Source: Protofrankia sp963555915 (GTDB lineage: Bacteria; Actinomycetota; Actinomycetes; Frankiales; Frankiaceae). Taken from it: 64,000 bases of DNA. The first letter of the stretch is position 1; each line of letters opens with the position of its first letter. The DNA is taken from positions 1-64,000 of the forward strand of contig NZ_CAUVXL010000014.1 in the NCBI RefSeq assembly GCF_963555915.1, read 5' to 3'. The position numbers and the translations under genes are program-made. Under the pieces are notes generated by a model. That model searched no databases. It was not told where the DNA came from and was given only the letters and a program-made list of their open reading frames with translations. Of the stretch, positions 1 to 8,545 are shown one piece after another.

Positions 1-362
1 TCACCCAACGCCACCCGATAACGACCCTCAGCGTCCAGGCCGTCGCGCAACGCAGCCCCCGCCCGCGCCTTCGCCTCGGTCAGACCGTTCGCATAACCGA
101 ACAGCACATCCCCGCAGCCCCGGTAGGCACGAGCCAACCGGGCCAGCCCGTCGGGTAACTCCACCAACGCCTCGGTGAACGCCGGCGCGTAGTCACCGGC
201 CATCGCCAGGTCACCACCGCTGCCCGCGATAGCACGCAACCGCGCGGTGCCACTCTCAGCGAGATCGGCCTGGCCTCGCAACCGGACGGCCATGCCCCGC
301 ACCGCATCCGGGTCACCCGGAGTTGGATCACCCTCCAACTCCAGGACACCCCAGTCGCTCAC
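1..362 (-). CDS. T7SS-type secreted (polymorphic toxin-like) protein, N-terminal part, cut by the window edge
   Basis: About 120 residues are visible from a GTG start that has a GGGAGGA ribosome binding site 5 bases upstream; the rest lies outside the window. The opening contains PGDPDAVRGMA and then a helical stretch rich in Ala, Leu and Arg. This matches the putative T7SS signal domain at the front of actinobacterial polymorphic toxins (family knowledge). It lies 45 bp downstream of a WXG100 gene on the same strand, the usual pairing of a T7SS substrate with its small partner. The toxin domain cannot be seen, so any activity is unknown. The ATG-started reading in another frame (80-349) is a shadow. 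Confidence 0.75.
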   Translation of the reverse strand, partial: MSDWGVLELEGDPTPGDPDAVRGMAVRLRGQADLAESGTARLRAIAGSGGDLAMAGDYAPAFTEALVELPDGLARLARAYRGCGDVLFGYANGLTEAKARAGAALRDGLDAEGRYRVALG

Positions 363-407
363 CGCGGTCCTCCCTGTTCACCCAGGCTTCGTCCGCCGAA
401 CGCCTAC

Positions 408-704
408 TCAGCCGCCCGCCGACTGGCTGAGCGTGGCATCAAGCTCCTGATGCTTCGAAATAGCCAACTTCAGGAAAGCGCCCATGCCCTCCAACCCGGC
501 GATGGCGTTCCTGGTACCGGTGTTCCACTGCTCATATGACTGCTGGAACTTCCCCGACGCCTGATCGGTGATGAAACCGCTGGTCACCAGATTGTCGATC
601 AGACCCTTGAGCTGAGTCAGCTGGTTTTCCATCTCCTGCTGACCGGCTGTGAGCCTCGATGCCGTCTGCTCCAACGCTCCGTAATCGACGTGGACGTCAG
701 CCAT
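408..704 (-). CDS. WXG100-family (EsxA-like) T7SS small protein
   Basis: 98 residues from an ATG with AAAGGA upstream. A longer reading to 974 is open, but the ribosome binding site and family length support this start. The sequence is a helix-turn-helix hairpin without cysteines. The central WXG turn is replaced by SGF (residues 42-44), a variant common in streptomycete-type members, and a Trp sits later at residue 60. WXG100 proteins are secreted as helical hairpin dimers by the Esx/type VII system. The gene precedes a T7SS-signal protein in the same operon. No Esx ATPase or membrane component is in the window. Confidence 0.85.
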   Translation of the reverse strand: MADVHVDYGALEQTASRLTAGQQEMENQLTQLKGLIDNLVTSGFITDQASGKFQQSYEQWNTGTRNAIAGLEGMGAFLKLAISKHQELDATLSQSAGG

Positions 705-1068
705 CGCGTCTTTCCTTTCGTCAGGTGGCCGACGGCCACGAAAACCAGGGCCACGAGAACCAGGGCCACCGACAGAAATCGCTGGCGGTGGCCATCCACC
801 CGGTAGCACCAGGGACGCCGAAAAGCGCTGACCGGCACGGTACCAGGAAGCAACAACAGGGGACAGTCCAGCGACCGAAGAGTAGGCGATCATGTTTCTT
901 TCGGGCGCTCGGCAGCCGCGCGGATCCACTGCAAAACAACGCACGAAGCGTCGCGTCATCCCGCGCACCACCAACGGCTTACGGATCGCGGCGCGCGATT
1001 ATGATGTGGAATTCAACCGGGCATGCGTCACAGCGGACGCGGCTGCGACCATAGCACCAGGAGATCAT
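705..1068. promoter_or_regulatory. Divergent intergenic region between the WXG100 operon and a kinase gene
   Basis: 364 bases separate two divergent starts, so both promoters should lie here. An imperfect 15-bp tandem repeat (unit ggccacgaaaaccag) occupies 734-770. A reading frame is open across the region into the kinase gene, but composition and start signals give no support for coding. I could not assign specific -35/-10 boxes. Confidence 0.5.
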
Positions 1069-2988
1069 GTGGAACGGGATCAGGCGAGCCAGGGTACGGG
1101 CGGGGGCTCACCGGGTCCGCCCATCGAGGGTTACCGGGATTTTCAGCGGATCGCGACCGGTGGGTTCAGCACCGTGTACACCGCTCACCAGGAACGTTTC
1201 GCGCGAACGGTCGCCGTGAAGGTTCTGGGCACTAACCTCGGGGACGCGAACGCACTGCGCCGGTTCACCCGCGAGTGCCAGGCATCCGGACGCCTGTCGC
1301 ACCTCCCAGAGGTCATCACCGTGTACGACGCAGGCGCCACCGCCGATGACCGGCCCTTCATCGCGATGCAGTACTTCCCACGGGGATCGCTGGCGGACCG
1401 AATACATGGCGGCAACCAGCTGTCCGTACTGGAAGCCGTCGGAGTAGGGGTGTCCGTCTCCTGCGCCGTCGCTGCGGCGCATGATGCCAAAATTACTCAT
1501 CGTGACGTCAAACCAGGAAATCTCCTGGTCTCCGATGATGGCTGCGCGGTGCTGAGCGATTTCGGGGTGGCAAGCATCCGCACCGACTCGGAGGAGTCGG
1601 TCAGCCTTGACGCGTTTACACCGGTCCACTGCGCGCCCGAGGTGCTCGACGGCCTGCGCTACTCGCCGGCGGCCGACATCTACGCGTTCGGCTCAACCCT
1701 GTACACCCTGCTTACCGGCACGGCTCCGTTCGCACCCCAGGCCGGCGACGGACCCGCGACGCTCATCCGCCGCATCCTCGCCGGCGATGCCGCGGAGCTC
1801 GACCCGGCCGTCGCCGAGCCGCTCCGACTGTTGATCAAGTCCATGATGGCGGTCGATCCACAACAACGCCCGACCGCGGTCAGCCTTGTCCAGACGTTCA
1901 ACAGCTTGCGGGATCTCCTCGGAAGCGAGCCGCTGGCCCGACCGGTGCCAGCCGGAGACGACCTGGACCCCGACACACCGCGCCTTGCGCACACGCCACG
2001 CCTTGCGGACACGCCGCCGTTGGCGCCTGGGTTCCGCGAGGCTGTGGACACGCCCACCAAAACCCGGGCACGGCGAACACCGATGCCACCGCCCGTGCCG
2101 GTACCCGCGGGCACCGGCTCGGGTCACCGACGCCTTCGACGCGCGTGGCTGGCTACGGCCGCGGGTGCGGCAGCCGTACTCGTGGTGATCGCGGTACTGG
2201 CTGCCGTCCTACGAGGGGGTACCGACACAGCCCAGACGCGGACGGCGCAGTCCGTCATCCCGTCGGTGACGGCGTCACCGGCACCCGGCGGGACCGATCC
2301 CGCGCCCTCAGGCGACCCGACATCGGCCGCTGGCACGATCAGCCCGGCGCCATCCAACTCCAACTCCGGAAGCGGAAGCGGATCGACGGACGCGGCGCCG
2401 GCGAACCCGGATTCGCTCCCACCGCCGGTGTCGGCCGCCGCGGCACCGCCCGCTGTGGGTCCATCCGCCGCCGGTCCGCCCGCCGCGGGTCCGGCGGATC
2501 CGCAACCTCGGGCGAGCAGCGCTCCGAGCGTCTCGTCCGCTCCGGCCCAGCCTGCCCAGCCTGCCCAGCCGGCCCCTTCCACCGCCCCCCAACCGCAGCC
2601 GGCCTCGGTCGGCAGCTGTCCGGCGAGCAGCGAGTCGATCAACGACTACGCCGGACGACATTTCCCGACCATCTACACCTGCAGTACCTACGTGGGCTCG
2701 GCCGTCTACGCCAACGTCCGCTCCAACCAGGCTTCGGAAGACCTTGATGACAGCGGATACATGGACGGATCCGCAAAGGTATGGGTGCTATGCCAGTACC
2801 AGGGCCGGTCGAACCCTGTCATCCAGGGAAACACCAACACCTGGTGGCTCTACACCCAGGGCGACTCCGGGAACTCCAACACCCATGGCTACACCGGTGC
2901 CTGGGGGTATCTGCCGGCGACCGCGGTATCCCAGGGTGGGCAGAACGAACCCATCCCCGGCGTGCCGTCCTGTCAATCCTATTATTGA
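1069..2988 (+). CDS. Transmembrane Ser/Thr protein kinase with extracellular SH3-like domain
   Basis: 639 residues from GTG 1069, chosen because AGGAG lies 5 bases upstream; the frame is open further 5' but looks non-coding. The cytoplasmic kinase domain shows the glycine loop GGFSTVY (31-37), VAVK with Lys51, HRDVKPGN (144-151), DFG (164-166) and an APE-like CAPE motif, so it should be active. A long Pro/Ala/Ser linker carries one membrane helix near 357-381. The extracellular tail of about 120 residues has several Cys and a compact Trp/Tyr-rich, SH3-like appearance, as in many actinobacterial receptor kinases. It is close kin to the kinase at 20422-21942 (shared GGFSTVY, RRFTREC and RPFIAMQY). 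Confidence 0.92.
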   Translation: MERDQASQGTGGGSPGPPIEGYRDFQRIATGGFSTVYTAHQERFARTVAVKVLGTNLGDANALRRFTRECQASGRLSHLPEVITVYDAGATADDRPFIAMQYFPRGSLADRIHGGNQLSVLEAVGVGVSVSCAVAAAHDAKITHRDVKPGNLLVSDDGCAVLSDFGVASIRTDSEESVSLDAFTPVHCAPEVLDGLRYSPAADIYAFGSTLYTLLTGTAPFAPQAGDGPATLIRRILAGDAAELDPAVAEPLRLLIKSMMAVDPQQRPTAVSLVQTFNSLRDLLGSEPLARPVPAGDDLDPDTPRLAHTPRLADTPPLAPGFREAVDTPTKTRARRTPMPPPVPVPAGTGSGHRRLRRAWLATAAGAAAVLVVIAVLAAVLRGGTDTAQTRTAQSVIPSVTASPAPGGTDPAPSGDPTSAAGTISPAPSNSNSGSGSGSTDAAPANPDSLPPPVSAAAAPPAVGPSAAGPPAAGPADPQPRASSAPSVSSAPAQPAQPAQPAPSTAPQPQPASVGSCPASSESINDYAGRHFPTIYTCSTYVGSAVYANVRSNQASEDLDDSGYMDGSAKVWVLCQYQGRSNPVIQGNTNTWWLYTQGDSGNSNTHGYTGAWGYLPATAVSQGGQNEPIPGVPSCQSYY

Positions 2989-3012
2989 TCGCCGGCCAGT
3001 TGGGATCGTCGT

Positions 3013-3405
3013 TCAGTTCGGATCGTCTTCGCCTTTGAGCTGGACAACGACATAGCTTGTGAACGCGGCCTTGCAATCCGCGGCGTCCGCGGTGTAGCCC
3101 GCGACGTCTCTGAGGATGATGATGATGTCCTCGAAGACCTTTCCGTTGGTCAACGCGTCCCGTGACTCCTGTGCGAGCCTGGCCACCTCGACAGCGCTGC
3201 CCTTGCATCCGCTCGCCACCGTCTGGATGGCGCTGTCGTACCGCTGGATGGTCGCCAAGCTGGGATCCGCCTCGCCGTCGAGCAAGGCGAGCCGGTAGCC
3301 AGGCGTGTTCGGCGGTGGCGTCTCCTCAGGGTCCGCCGCTCCCCCGCCACACCCTGCCGTCAACGCGACGATCACCAGTGCCGCCGCTGCCCACCGTGCC
3401 CGCAT
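3013..3405 (-). CDS. Small lipoprotein of unknown function
   Basis: 130 residues from an ATG preceded by GGAGGGAC. A hydrophobic N-terminal signal ends in the lipobox LTAGC, so the protein should be lipid-anchored outside the membrane. The mature part is mostly helical with two further Cys (in SGCKG and ADCKA) that could form a disulfide. No family was recognised. It converges on the kinase gene with a 24-bp gap. An open reading upstream to 3477 is rejected because the signal peptide would then be internal. Confidence 0.8.
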   Translation of the reverse strand: MRARWAAAALVIVALTAGCGGGAADPEETPPPNTPGYRLALLDGEADPSLATIQRYDSAIQTVASGCKGSAVEVARLAQESRDALTNGKVFEDIIIILRDVAGYTADAADCKAAFTSYVVVQLKGEDDPN

Positions 3406-3623
3406 TCGTCCCTCCGAGTCCGGTCGGCAGCATAGCCCGCCTGGGCGGAACAGCCTGGCGGGAGGCTGACTGAGCACCGGACCGCACGCGCGTGGACCGG
3501 TGACCTCCGCCGCATCGACCGATACTTGGAGCGTCCGGTCGCCCTACCAGTGCCCGGCAACAGGGACGTGGGCGGCTTGTGATCTCACTGTTGGTTGTCC
3601 GACGTCTGGAAGGAGGCCACTTC

Positions 3624-4676
3624 GTGTCAGCTATCAGTGCACAAGCCCTCACCAAGGTGTTCACGACCCGCGCCGGCCCGGTACATGCGCTCGACGGCCT
3701 CGATCTGGAGGTCGCGCGGGGCACGGTCCTCGGTCTGCTCGGCCCCAACGGTGCCGGCAAGACCACGACCGTCCGCATACTGGCCACCCTGTTGCGGCCC
3801 GACAGCGGCCGGGCGACCGTACTCGGCCACGACGTGGTGCGCGACGCGCAGCAACTGCGCCGGCTCATCGGCCTGTCCGGGCAGTATGCCGCCGTCGACG
3901 AGAACCTCACCGCCGCCGAGAACCTGTGGATGTTCGGCAGGCTCTACCAGTTGCCGAGCCGCACCGCGCGCAGCCGCGCCGGCGAACTGCTCGAACAGTT
4001 CGCGCTGTCCGGCGCGGCGGACAGCATCGTCAAGACCTACTCCGGTGGTATGCGCCGCCGCCTTGACCTCGCCTCGGCTCTCATCGGCCACCCACAGCTG
4101 CTCTTCCTGGACGAGCCGACCACCGGTCTCGATCCGCGCAGTCGGGTTTCGATGTGGAACGTCATCCGCGATCTCGTCCGTGAAGGATCGACGTTGCTGC
4201 TGACGACGCAGTATCTGGAGGAAGCCGACGCGCTCGCAGACGTCATCGCCGTCGTCGACAACGGTAAGATCATCGCCCGTGGCACGGCCGCCGAGCTCAA
4301 GTCGCAGGTCGGCGGCGAACGGGTCGAGATCGTCGTCAACGACCCGGCGGACCTCGACCGGGCCCGGAATGTCATCTCCCGCCACTGCACCGCCGATACT
4401 GCTGGCACTGCTGGCACTGCTGGCACTGCTGGCACCATCGTTGACGAGCGGGCGAAACGCCTGACCGCGCCCGCCGACGGTGGTATGCGCAAGCTCACCA
4501 CCCTCATCCGGGCCCTTGACGAGGCTGGAATCGTGCTGGACGACTTCGGGCTACGCCGCCCGACTCTGGACGACGTGTTTCTCCGGCTCACCGGCCACGC
4601 CGCGCGGCAGAAGTCCGCCGAGGGCGATGGCGATGGCGATAAGACGGTTGACGCACGTGTGGGAAGAGCCTCGTGA
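3624..4676 (+). CDS. ABC transporter ATP-binding protein, DrrA-type
   Basis: 350 residues from GTG 3624, preceded by GAAGGAGG; the ATG-type start at 3579 lacks this signal. It shows Walker A GPNGAGKT (40-47), signature YSGGM (139-143), Walker B ending at Asp163-Glu164, and TTQYLEEAD in which Gln stands at the H-loop, as is normal for the DrrA/daunorubicin-resistance family. A 9-bp tandem repeat at 4398-4436 encodes a Thr-Ala-Gly linker before the C-terminal domain. The stop overlaps the permease start by 4 bp, so the two form an exporter of drug or lipid type; the substrate is unknown. Confidence 0.93.
   Translation: MSAISAQALTKVFTTRAGPVHALDGLDLEVARGTVLGLLGPNGAGKTTTVRILATLLRPDSGRATVLGHDVVRDAQQLRRLIGLSGQYAAVDENLTAAENLWMFGRLYQLPSRTARSRAGELLEQFALSGAADSIVKTYSGGMRRRLDLASALIGHPQLLFLDEPTTGLDPRSRVSMWNVIRDLVREGSTLLLTTQYLEEADALADVIAVVDNGKIIARGTAAELKSQVGGERVEIVVNDPADLDRARNVISRHCTADTAGTAGTAGTAGTIVDERAKRLTAPADGGMRKLTTLIRALDEAGIVLDDFGLRRPTLDDVFLRLTGHAARQKSAEGDGDGDKTVDARVGRAS
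4398..4436 (+). repeat. In-frame 9-bp tandem repeat (4.3 copies)
   Basis: The unit actgctggc is repeated without error inside the ABC ATPase gene and encodes Thr-Ala-Gly steps in the C-terminal linker. The unit is a multiple of three, so copy-number change would keep the frame. Confidence 0.95.
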
Positions 4677-5563
4677 CAAGCCCCATGGACCCCGCGTACC
4701 CGGGCCGACGGATACACGATCATCCAGCTGCGCAGTCCCGGAGATCTCGCTGGAGACTGCGCGCGCCCGCCGCCAGCGCATCGGTCGTAGCCGACTCGCT
4801 GGTCGTCGCCTGGCGCAATCTGAAGCGGATCCCCCGTATCCCCGAGTTGGCGATCGTCGCGATCCTGCAGTCAGTGATGTTCGTACTGCTCTTCTCCTAC
4901 GTGTTCGGCGGGGCGATCCCGCTGCCGGGAGGCGGCTCCTACCGCGAATACGTCATGGCAGGGATCATCGCGGAGACGCTTACCTTCGCGACGGCGACCA
5001 CCGCCATCGGCATCACCGACGACCTCGCCAAAGGCCTGATCGACCGCTTCCGCTCGCTGCCGATGGCCCGCTCGGCCTTCCTGACCGGGCGCACGGTCTC
5101 CGACGTCGTCTACAACGCCGTGATACTCGCGGTACTCATGCTCTCCGGCCTTGTCGTCGGTTGGCGGGTCCGCAACGGACCGGTCCGCTTTCTCGCGGCG
5201 GTGGCCCTCGGGCTGCTGTTCGCCTACGCGATGGCCTGGATCGGTGTCTGGCTCGGCCTTCTGGTGCCGACCGTCGAGGTCGCCCAGCAGGTGGCGTTCA
5301 CCGCGATCTTCCCCATCACGTTCCTGTCCAACGCCTTCGTCCCCATCCAGACGCTGCCCGGCTTCCTACAGCCGGTGGCAGAATGGAATCCGGTGAGCTC
5401 CCTGACCGCCGCGATGCGGGTTCTGTTCGGTAACCCGAATCCCTTCGGCAGCAGCGGCTTCCCCACGAAGCACCCGGTCCTGGCCACCTTGATCTGGGTC
5501 ACGGTCCTCATCGTGATCTTCGCGTCACTCAGCATCCGTCGTTACCAGGCCATGTCGCGCTGA
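4673..5563 (+). CDS. ABC-2 type transport permease, DrrB-type
   Basis: 296 residues from GTG 4673, which overlaps the TGA of the ATPase gene. After a basic N-terminal tail it shows about six membrane helices and the ABC-2 pattern, including GLIDRFRSLPMAR in the cytoplasmic loop and NPVSSLT before the last helix. Both are typical of daunorubicin-type permeases. It should form the membrane part of the exporter encoded with 3624-4676. ATG 4685 is an alternative start. Confidence 0.92.
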   Translation: MTSPMDPAYPGRRIHDHPAAQSRRSRWRLRAPAASASVVADSLVVAWRNLKRIPRIPELAIVAILQSVMFVLLFSYVFGGAIPLPGGGSYREYVMAGIIAETLTFATATTAIGITDDLAKGLIDRFRSLPMARSAFLTGRTVSDVVYNAVILAVLMLSGLVVGWRVRNGPVRFLAAVALGLLFAYAMAWIGVWLGLLVPTVEVAQQVAFTAIFPITFLSNAFVPIQTLPGFLQPVAEWNPVSSLTAAMRVLFGNPNPFGSSGFPTKHPVLATLIWVTVLIVIFASLSIRRYQAMSR

Positions 5564-5691
5564 ACACCAGCTGGGCACTGAGCACCGACTGTGCGCGGGC
5601 CCCGTCGGGAACGCGCGAAGTTTTCCCTGGCATCAGACGGTGATCTTGCAGAATCATACGAACCACTGGTCCTGACGACAGGGAGACTGCC

Positions 5692-7113
5692 GTGCGCACC
5701 GACCGTTCGGACGTGGTCTGGGCGACCGCTGTCCGGGCGCTGGACGATGCGCAACACCGGACGACGTCATGGCTCAAACTCGGCTGCGTCGCACTGTTGT
5801 GGGTCGCGGCCGCGCGATTACCCGCAACCCAGCTCCCGCGGGGAGCCGGTCAGCTGGTGCTCATCACGGTGGGCTGTCCGATGGCGTTCATCCACGCCCG
5901 CCCTCGTCTGGTGGCGCGGTTGGAACGGATACCGGGTCTGCGCTGGCTCGCCGACCACCTGTTCCAGGCCCGGGGGCATGCCGAGGTTGACCTCCCTGGC
6001 CTGCTGGAGGCATTCGGCGCCCTCAGCACCGGGCTGCTGTTCGCCGGCCCGTGGGCCGTACCGGGGCTGTCGCCGGCCATTCGATCAGTGGCTCTGCTCG
6101 CCTGCGTCAGCTGCACCTGGATGGTGTTCCTCAACGTTGTGCTGGACGCGGGCTGGTACGCACCGGCCGTCCCGGTGATCGTCGGCCCGGACCGCAGCAC
6201 GGGCCCGCCACAGCCGTTCCTCGTGGTGCTCCGGCGCCTGATACCGGTCGGCCTCAGCAGTGTCCTTCTTCTGATCATCGCCGTGCCGTGGACGGCGGAG
6301 CTGACCGCGGTCCCGGTCGTGCTGCGCGTGTCGCTCGGGCTGAGCCCGCTGCTTCTGCAGATCGTCTGGGTGTGTTTCGACCAGATACTCGCCGCCACCG
6401 CGGAGACTGTCCACGATGCGGAGGATGCGGTCCGCAAAGGCGTCGCGCAGGACCTGCACAGCCTCATCAAGAACGCCGTCCGGATCGTCGCCAACACCGT
6501 CGAGGCGCCAGCGCCGAACCATGCCGAGGTCCGCGCGCTCGTCCGGGACCTGCTGGTGGTGGTCGAGGAGGCACGCCTGGAACTGCTCCGGGGGCCAGAG
6601 GGACCAGACCCACGCCTGTTCGCCACGCTGTGGAACGCCCTGGTGCGCGTTCTGCCGGACGGCATGCGGGGACGTTGCCGGCTTGCCGACGGCAGCGCTG
6701 ACCTGGTGCTGTCCGGAACCGACTACCAGTTGGCCCGCCGGGTCATCGCCGATCTGGTGACCAACGCCTTCAAAGCCGGTGCGCAGCAGGTCGAAGTGTT
6801 CGTGACCACGATCCCGGACGGTGACTTTCCCTGGGTCGAGGTCCAGGTCCGTGACAACGGTCCGGGCATGCCGGCCGACGCATTGGCTGATCCGACTGGC
6901 AGCCTGCGGGTCCTGCAGTGGGAGATCCACCGCTACGGCGGACGCATCGCGTTCTTCAACGGTACGACTGCGAGCGCACATGCGGGCGAAGGTGCGGATA
7001 CGGATACGGATACGGGATCGGGATCGGGATCGGGAGCCACGGTGAACGTGCGCTGGCGTTCGCCGCAGCCGCGTTCGGGACTGCCATCCAGCCGGGCTCT
7101 GGAAAGGATATGA
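5692..7113 (+). CDS. Membrane sensor histidine kinase-like protein
   Basis: 473 residues from GTG 5692 with GGGAG upstream. The N-terminal half has several membrane helices (about residues 25-230). It is followed by a short helical segment with His256 in a QDLHSL context, resembling the HisKA_3/DesK dimerisation helix, then an ATPase domain with an N box (Asn358 in DLVTNAFKAGA) and a G1 box DNGPGMP. The G2/G3 region is odd: a repeat-coded DTDTDT-GSGSGSG stretch (6996-7035) sits where the closing glycine motif normally lies. The gene overlaps the response regulator gene, which is probably its partner. Autokinase activity is inferred only. Confidence 0.75.
   Translation: MRTDRSDVVWATAVRALDDAQHRTTSWLKLGCVALLWVAAARLPATQLPRGAGQLVLITVGCPMAFIHARPRLVARLERIPGLRWLADHLFQARGHAEVDLPGLLEAFGALSTGLLFAGPWAVPGLSPAIRSVALLACVSCTWMVFLNVVLDAGWYAPAVPVIVGPDRSTGPPQPFLVVLRRLIPVGLSSVLLLIIAVPWTAELTAVPVVLRVSLGLSPLLLQIVWVCFDQILAATAETVHDAEDAVRKGVAQDLHSLIKNAVRIVANTVEAPAPNHAEVRALVRDLLVVVEEARLELLRGPEGPDPRLFATLWNALVRVLPDGMRGRCRLADGSADLVLSGTDYQLARRVIADLVTNAFKAGAQQVEVFVTTIPDGDFPWVEVQVRDNGPGMPADALADPTGSLRVLQWEIHRYGGRIAFFNGTTASAHAGEGADTDTDTGSGSGSGATVNVRWRSPQPRSGLPSSRALERI
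6996..7035 (+). repeat. In-frame 6-bp tandem repeats within the kinase ATPase domain
   Basis: Three copies of ggatac are followed by three of gggatc, encoding alternating Asp-Thr and then Gly-Ser. They lie near the C-terminal end of the ATPase domain of the sensor kinase gene. Confidence 0.93.
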
Positions 7114-7115
7114 CC

Positions 7116-7853
7116 ATGCGTGTTCTTGTTGTCGACGACCTTCTGATGGCGGAGACCGAGGTCGCCCGCGCGCTGGAGGCGGACCGCGATGTCGAGGTGG
7201 TCGGCGTCCGTAATCCCACGGAACTGGCCGCATTACTCGACCGGGACGGCGACTTTCAACTCGCGCTGGTCGACCTGCACTACGGCAAGGAAACGCGCGA
7301 GAGCGGCCTGGCTGCCTTCGACGTCCTGTCCACACACGGCATTGCCAGCGTCGTGCACTCGGTCGACGAGGACAACAGGATGCTGTTCCTCCTGGCCGTG
7401 TTCAGGTTCTTCCCGGAGACGTGGACGATCGTACCCAAAAGCGCCGGGCGCGGGCCGCTGCGGCGGGCCGTTGAGGCCGCGCAGGCCGGGCACCGCGCCG
7501 ACGACACCGCGGCCCGCCCGTACAAACGCGCCGCACCCCTGCTGGACCAGCTCATCCGCCGTCCAACCGACCTGATCATCTGGCGGGCCATGCTGAACCA
7601 CTTCCGCGAACCGCAGGTAGCACGATCCGCGAACGTCTCGAAACGGGTCGTCTCCCAGTTCACGGCCGATCGCCGGCCTGTAGTCGCCCACATCGAGTCC
7701 GAGCTCCTGCACCGACGCAATCCGCCGGCCGCAGCGCCCGACGAACGCAACACGAACCTGCTTGAAGTGTCGGCATTCGCCCGACTCAACGCCGACTTCT
7801 TCACCGATCCCACCGTCGACCGGCTCATCACCGGCACGGCGGGGCCCAGGTGA
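7116..7853 (+). CDS. Response regulator with N-terminal receiver domain
   Basis: 245 residues from ATG 7116. GGAAAGG lies 8 bases upstream, which is better spaced than for ATG 7110, although 7110 overlaps the kinase stop. The receiver starts MRVLVVDD (acidic Asp7, Asp8) with the likely phosphoacceptor Asp53 in LALVDLHYG. The C-terminal part has a helix-turn-helix-like stretch (EPQVARSANVSKRVVSQF) but is not a clear LuxR or OmpR output domain. It is linked to the sensor kinase by overlap and probably forms a two-component system of unknown signal. Confidence 0.8.
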   Translation: MRVLVVDDLLMAETEVARALEADRDVEVVGVRNPTELAALLDRDGDFQLALVDLHYGKETRESGLAAFDVLSTHGIASVVHSVDEDNRMLFLLAVFRFFPETWTIVPKSAGRGPLRRAVEAAQAGHRADDTAARPYKRAAPLLDQLIRRPTDLIIWRAMLNHFREPQVARSANVSKRVVSQFTADRRPVVAHIESELLHRRNPPAAAPDERNTNLLEVSAFARLNADFFTDPTVDRLITGTAGPR

Positions 7854-8506
7854 GCGCCGGCTGGCTACCGTGGCTCGGGGTACCGCTGTCCCACGGGCCG
7901 CTCGCCGCCGCCGTCACCGCGTTCGCGATCAGCCCGGGAATCCCGATACTGCTCGCGCGGACCCTCGAACAGCGCTGGTTACGACCACGGGAGCAGTTCG
8001 TCGCGTTCATCTACGGTGACCCGCTGCTCGCTGTGGCCACCGGTACCGGTACCGGTGTCTCCCACGGCACCGCACCGACCGCGGTGGCGAGCCTGACCAG
8101 CGGTGCCGGGGCTGTCGGCGTCGTCGTCACCTGGCTGGTATTCGGTCTGTGGCAGTGGTGGGACGAGGTCCGCAGCGGCTATTTCCTGCCCGCGCAGGCC
8201 GTCGCCCCCACCAAGGTGTGGCATCAGCTTCTGATCTATCCGGTACTGGGGTACCTCGGCATTGCGGCATCCATGGCCGGCCTGACCGCCGCCACGCACA
8301 CCGGCACCGCCGCCGCCGCGAAAGCCCTCATCGGGGTGTGCGTCCTGGCCTGGCTCGGCGCCCACCTCTACGACCGGCGGCACCCGAAACTGGGCCACCC
8401 ACCGTATGACTGGCGGCGGCTGCGACCCGCACCGCACCCGTGGCCACGGACATCAACCACCCTGCTCGCGGCCGCCACGCCGCCGCACCCGCCGAAGGCC
8501 GCCTGA
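7850..8506 (+). CDS. Integral membrane protein of unknown function
   Basis: 218 residues from GTG 7850, overlapping the stop of the response regulator gene by 4 bp. It has four or five hydrophobic helices, a Thr-Gly repeat loop (TGTGTGV) from a short ggtacc-type repeat, and a Pro-rich basic tail. No family was recognised. The overlap puts it in one operon with the two-component genes, so it may be an accessory sensor component (inference). Confidence 0.75.
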   Translation: MSAGWLPWLGVPLSHGPLAAAVTAFAISPGIPILLARTLEQRWLRPREQFVAFIYGDPLLAVATGTGTGVSHGTAPTAVASLTSGAGAVGVVVTWLVFGLWQWWDEVRSGYFLPAQAVAPTKVWHQLLIYPVLGYLGIAASMAGLTAATHTGTAAAAKALIGVCVLAWLGAHLYDRRHPKLGHPPYDWRRLRPAPHPWPRTSTTLLAAATPPHPPKAA

Positions 8507-8545
8507 CGGTCGCCGCGCCGCGGGCCGTGGGAGCAAGCGGCGGGC

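Noticed and set aside
6085..7335. 416-codon minus-strand frame opposite the two-component genes
   Set aside because: Antisense shadow typical of GC-rich DNA; no ribosome binding site or family match.
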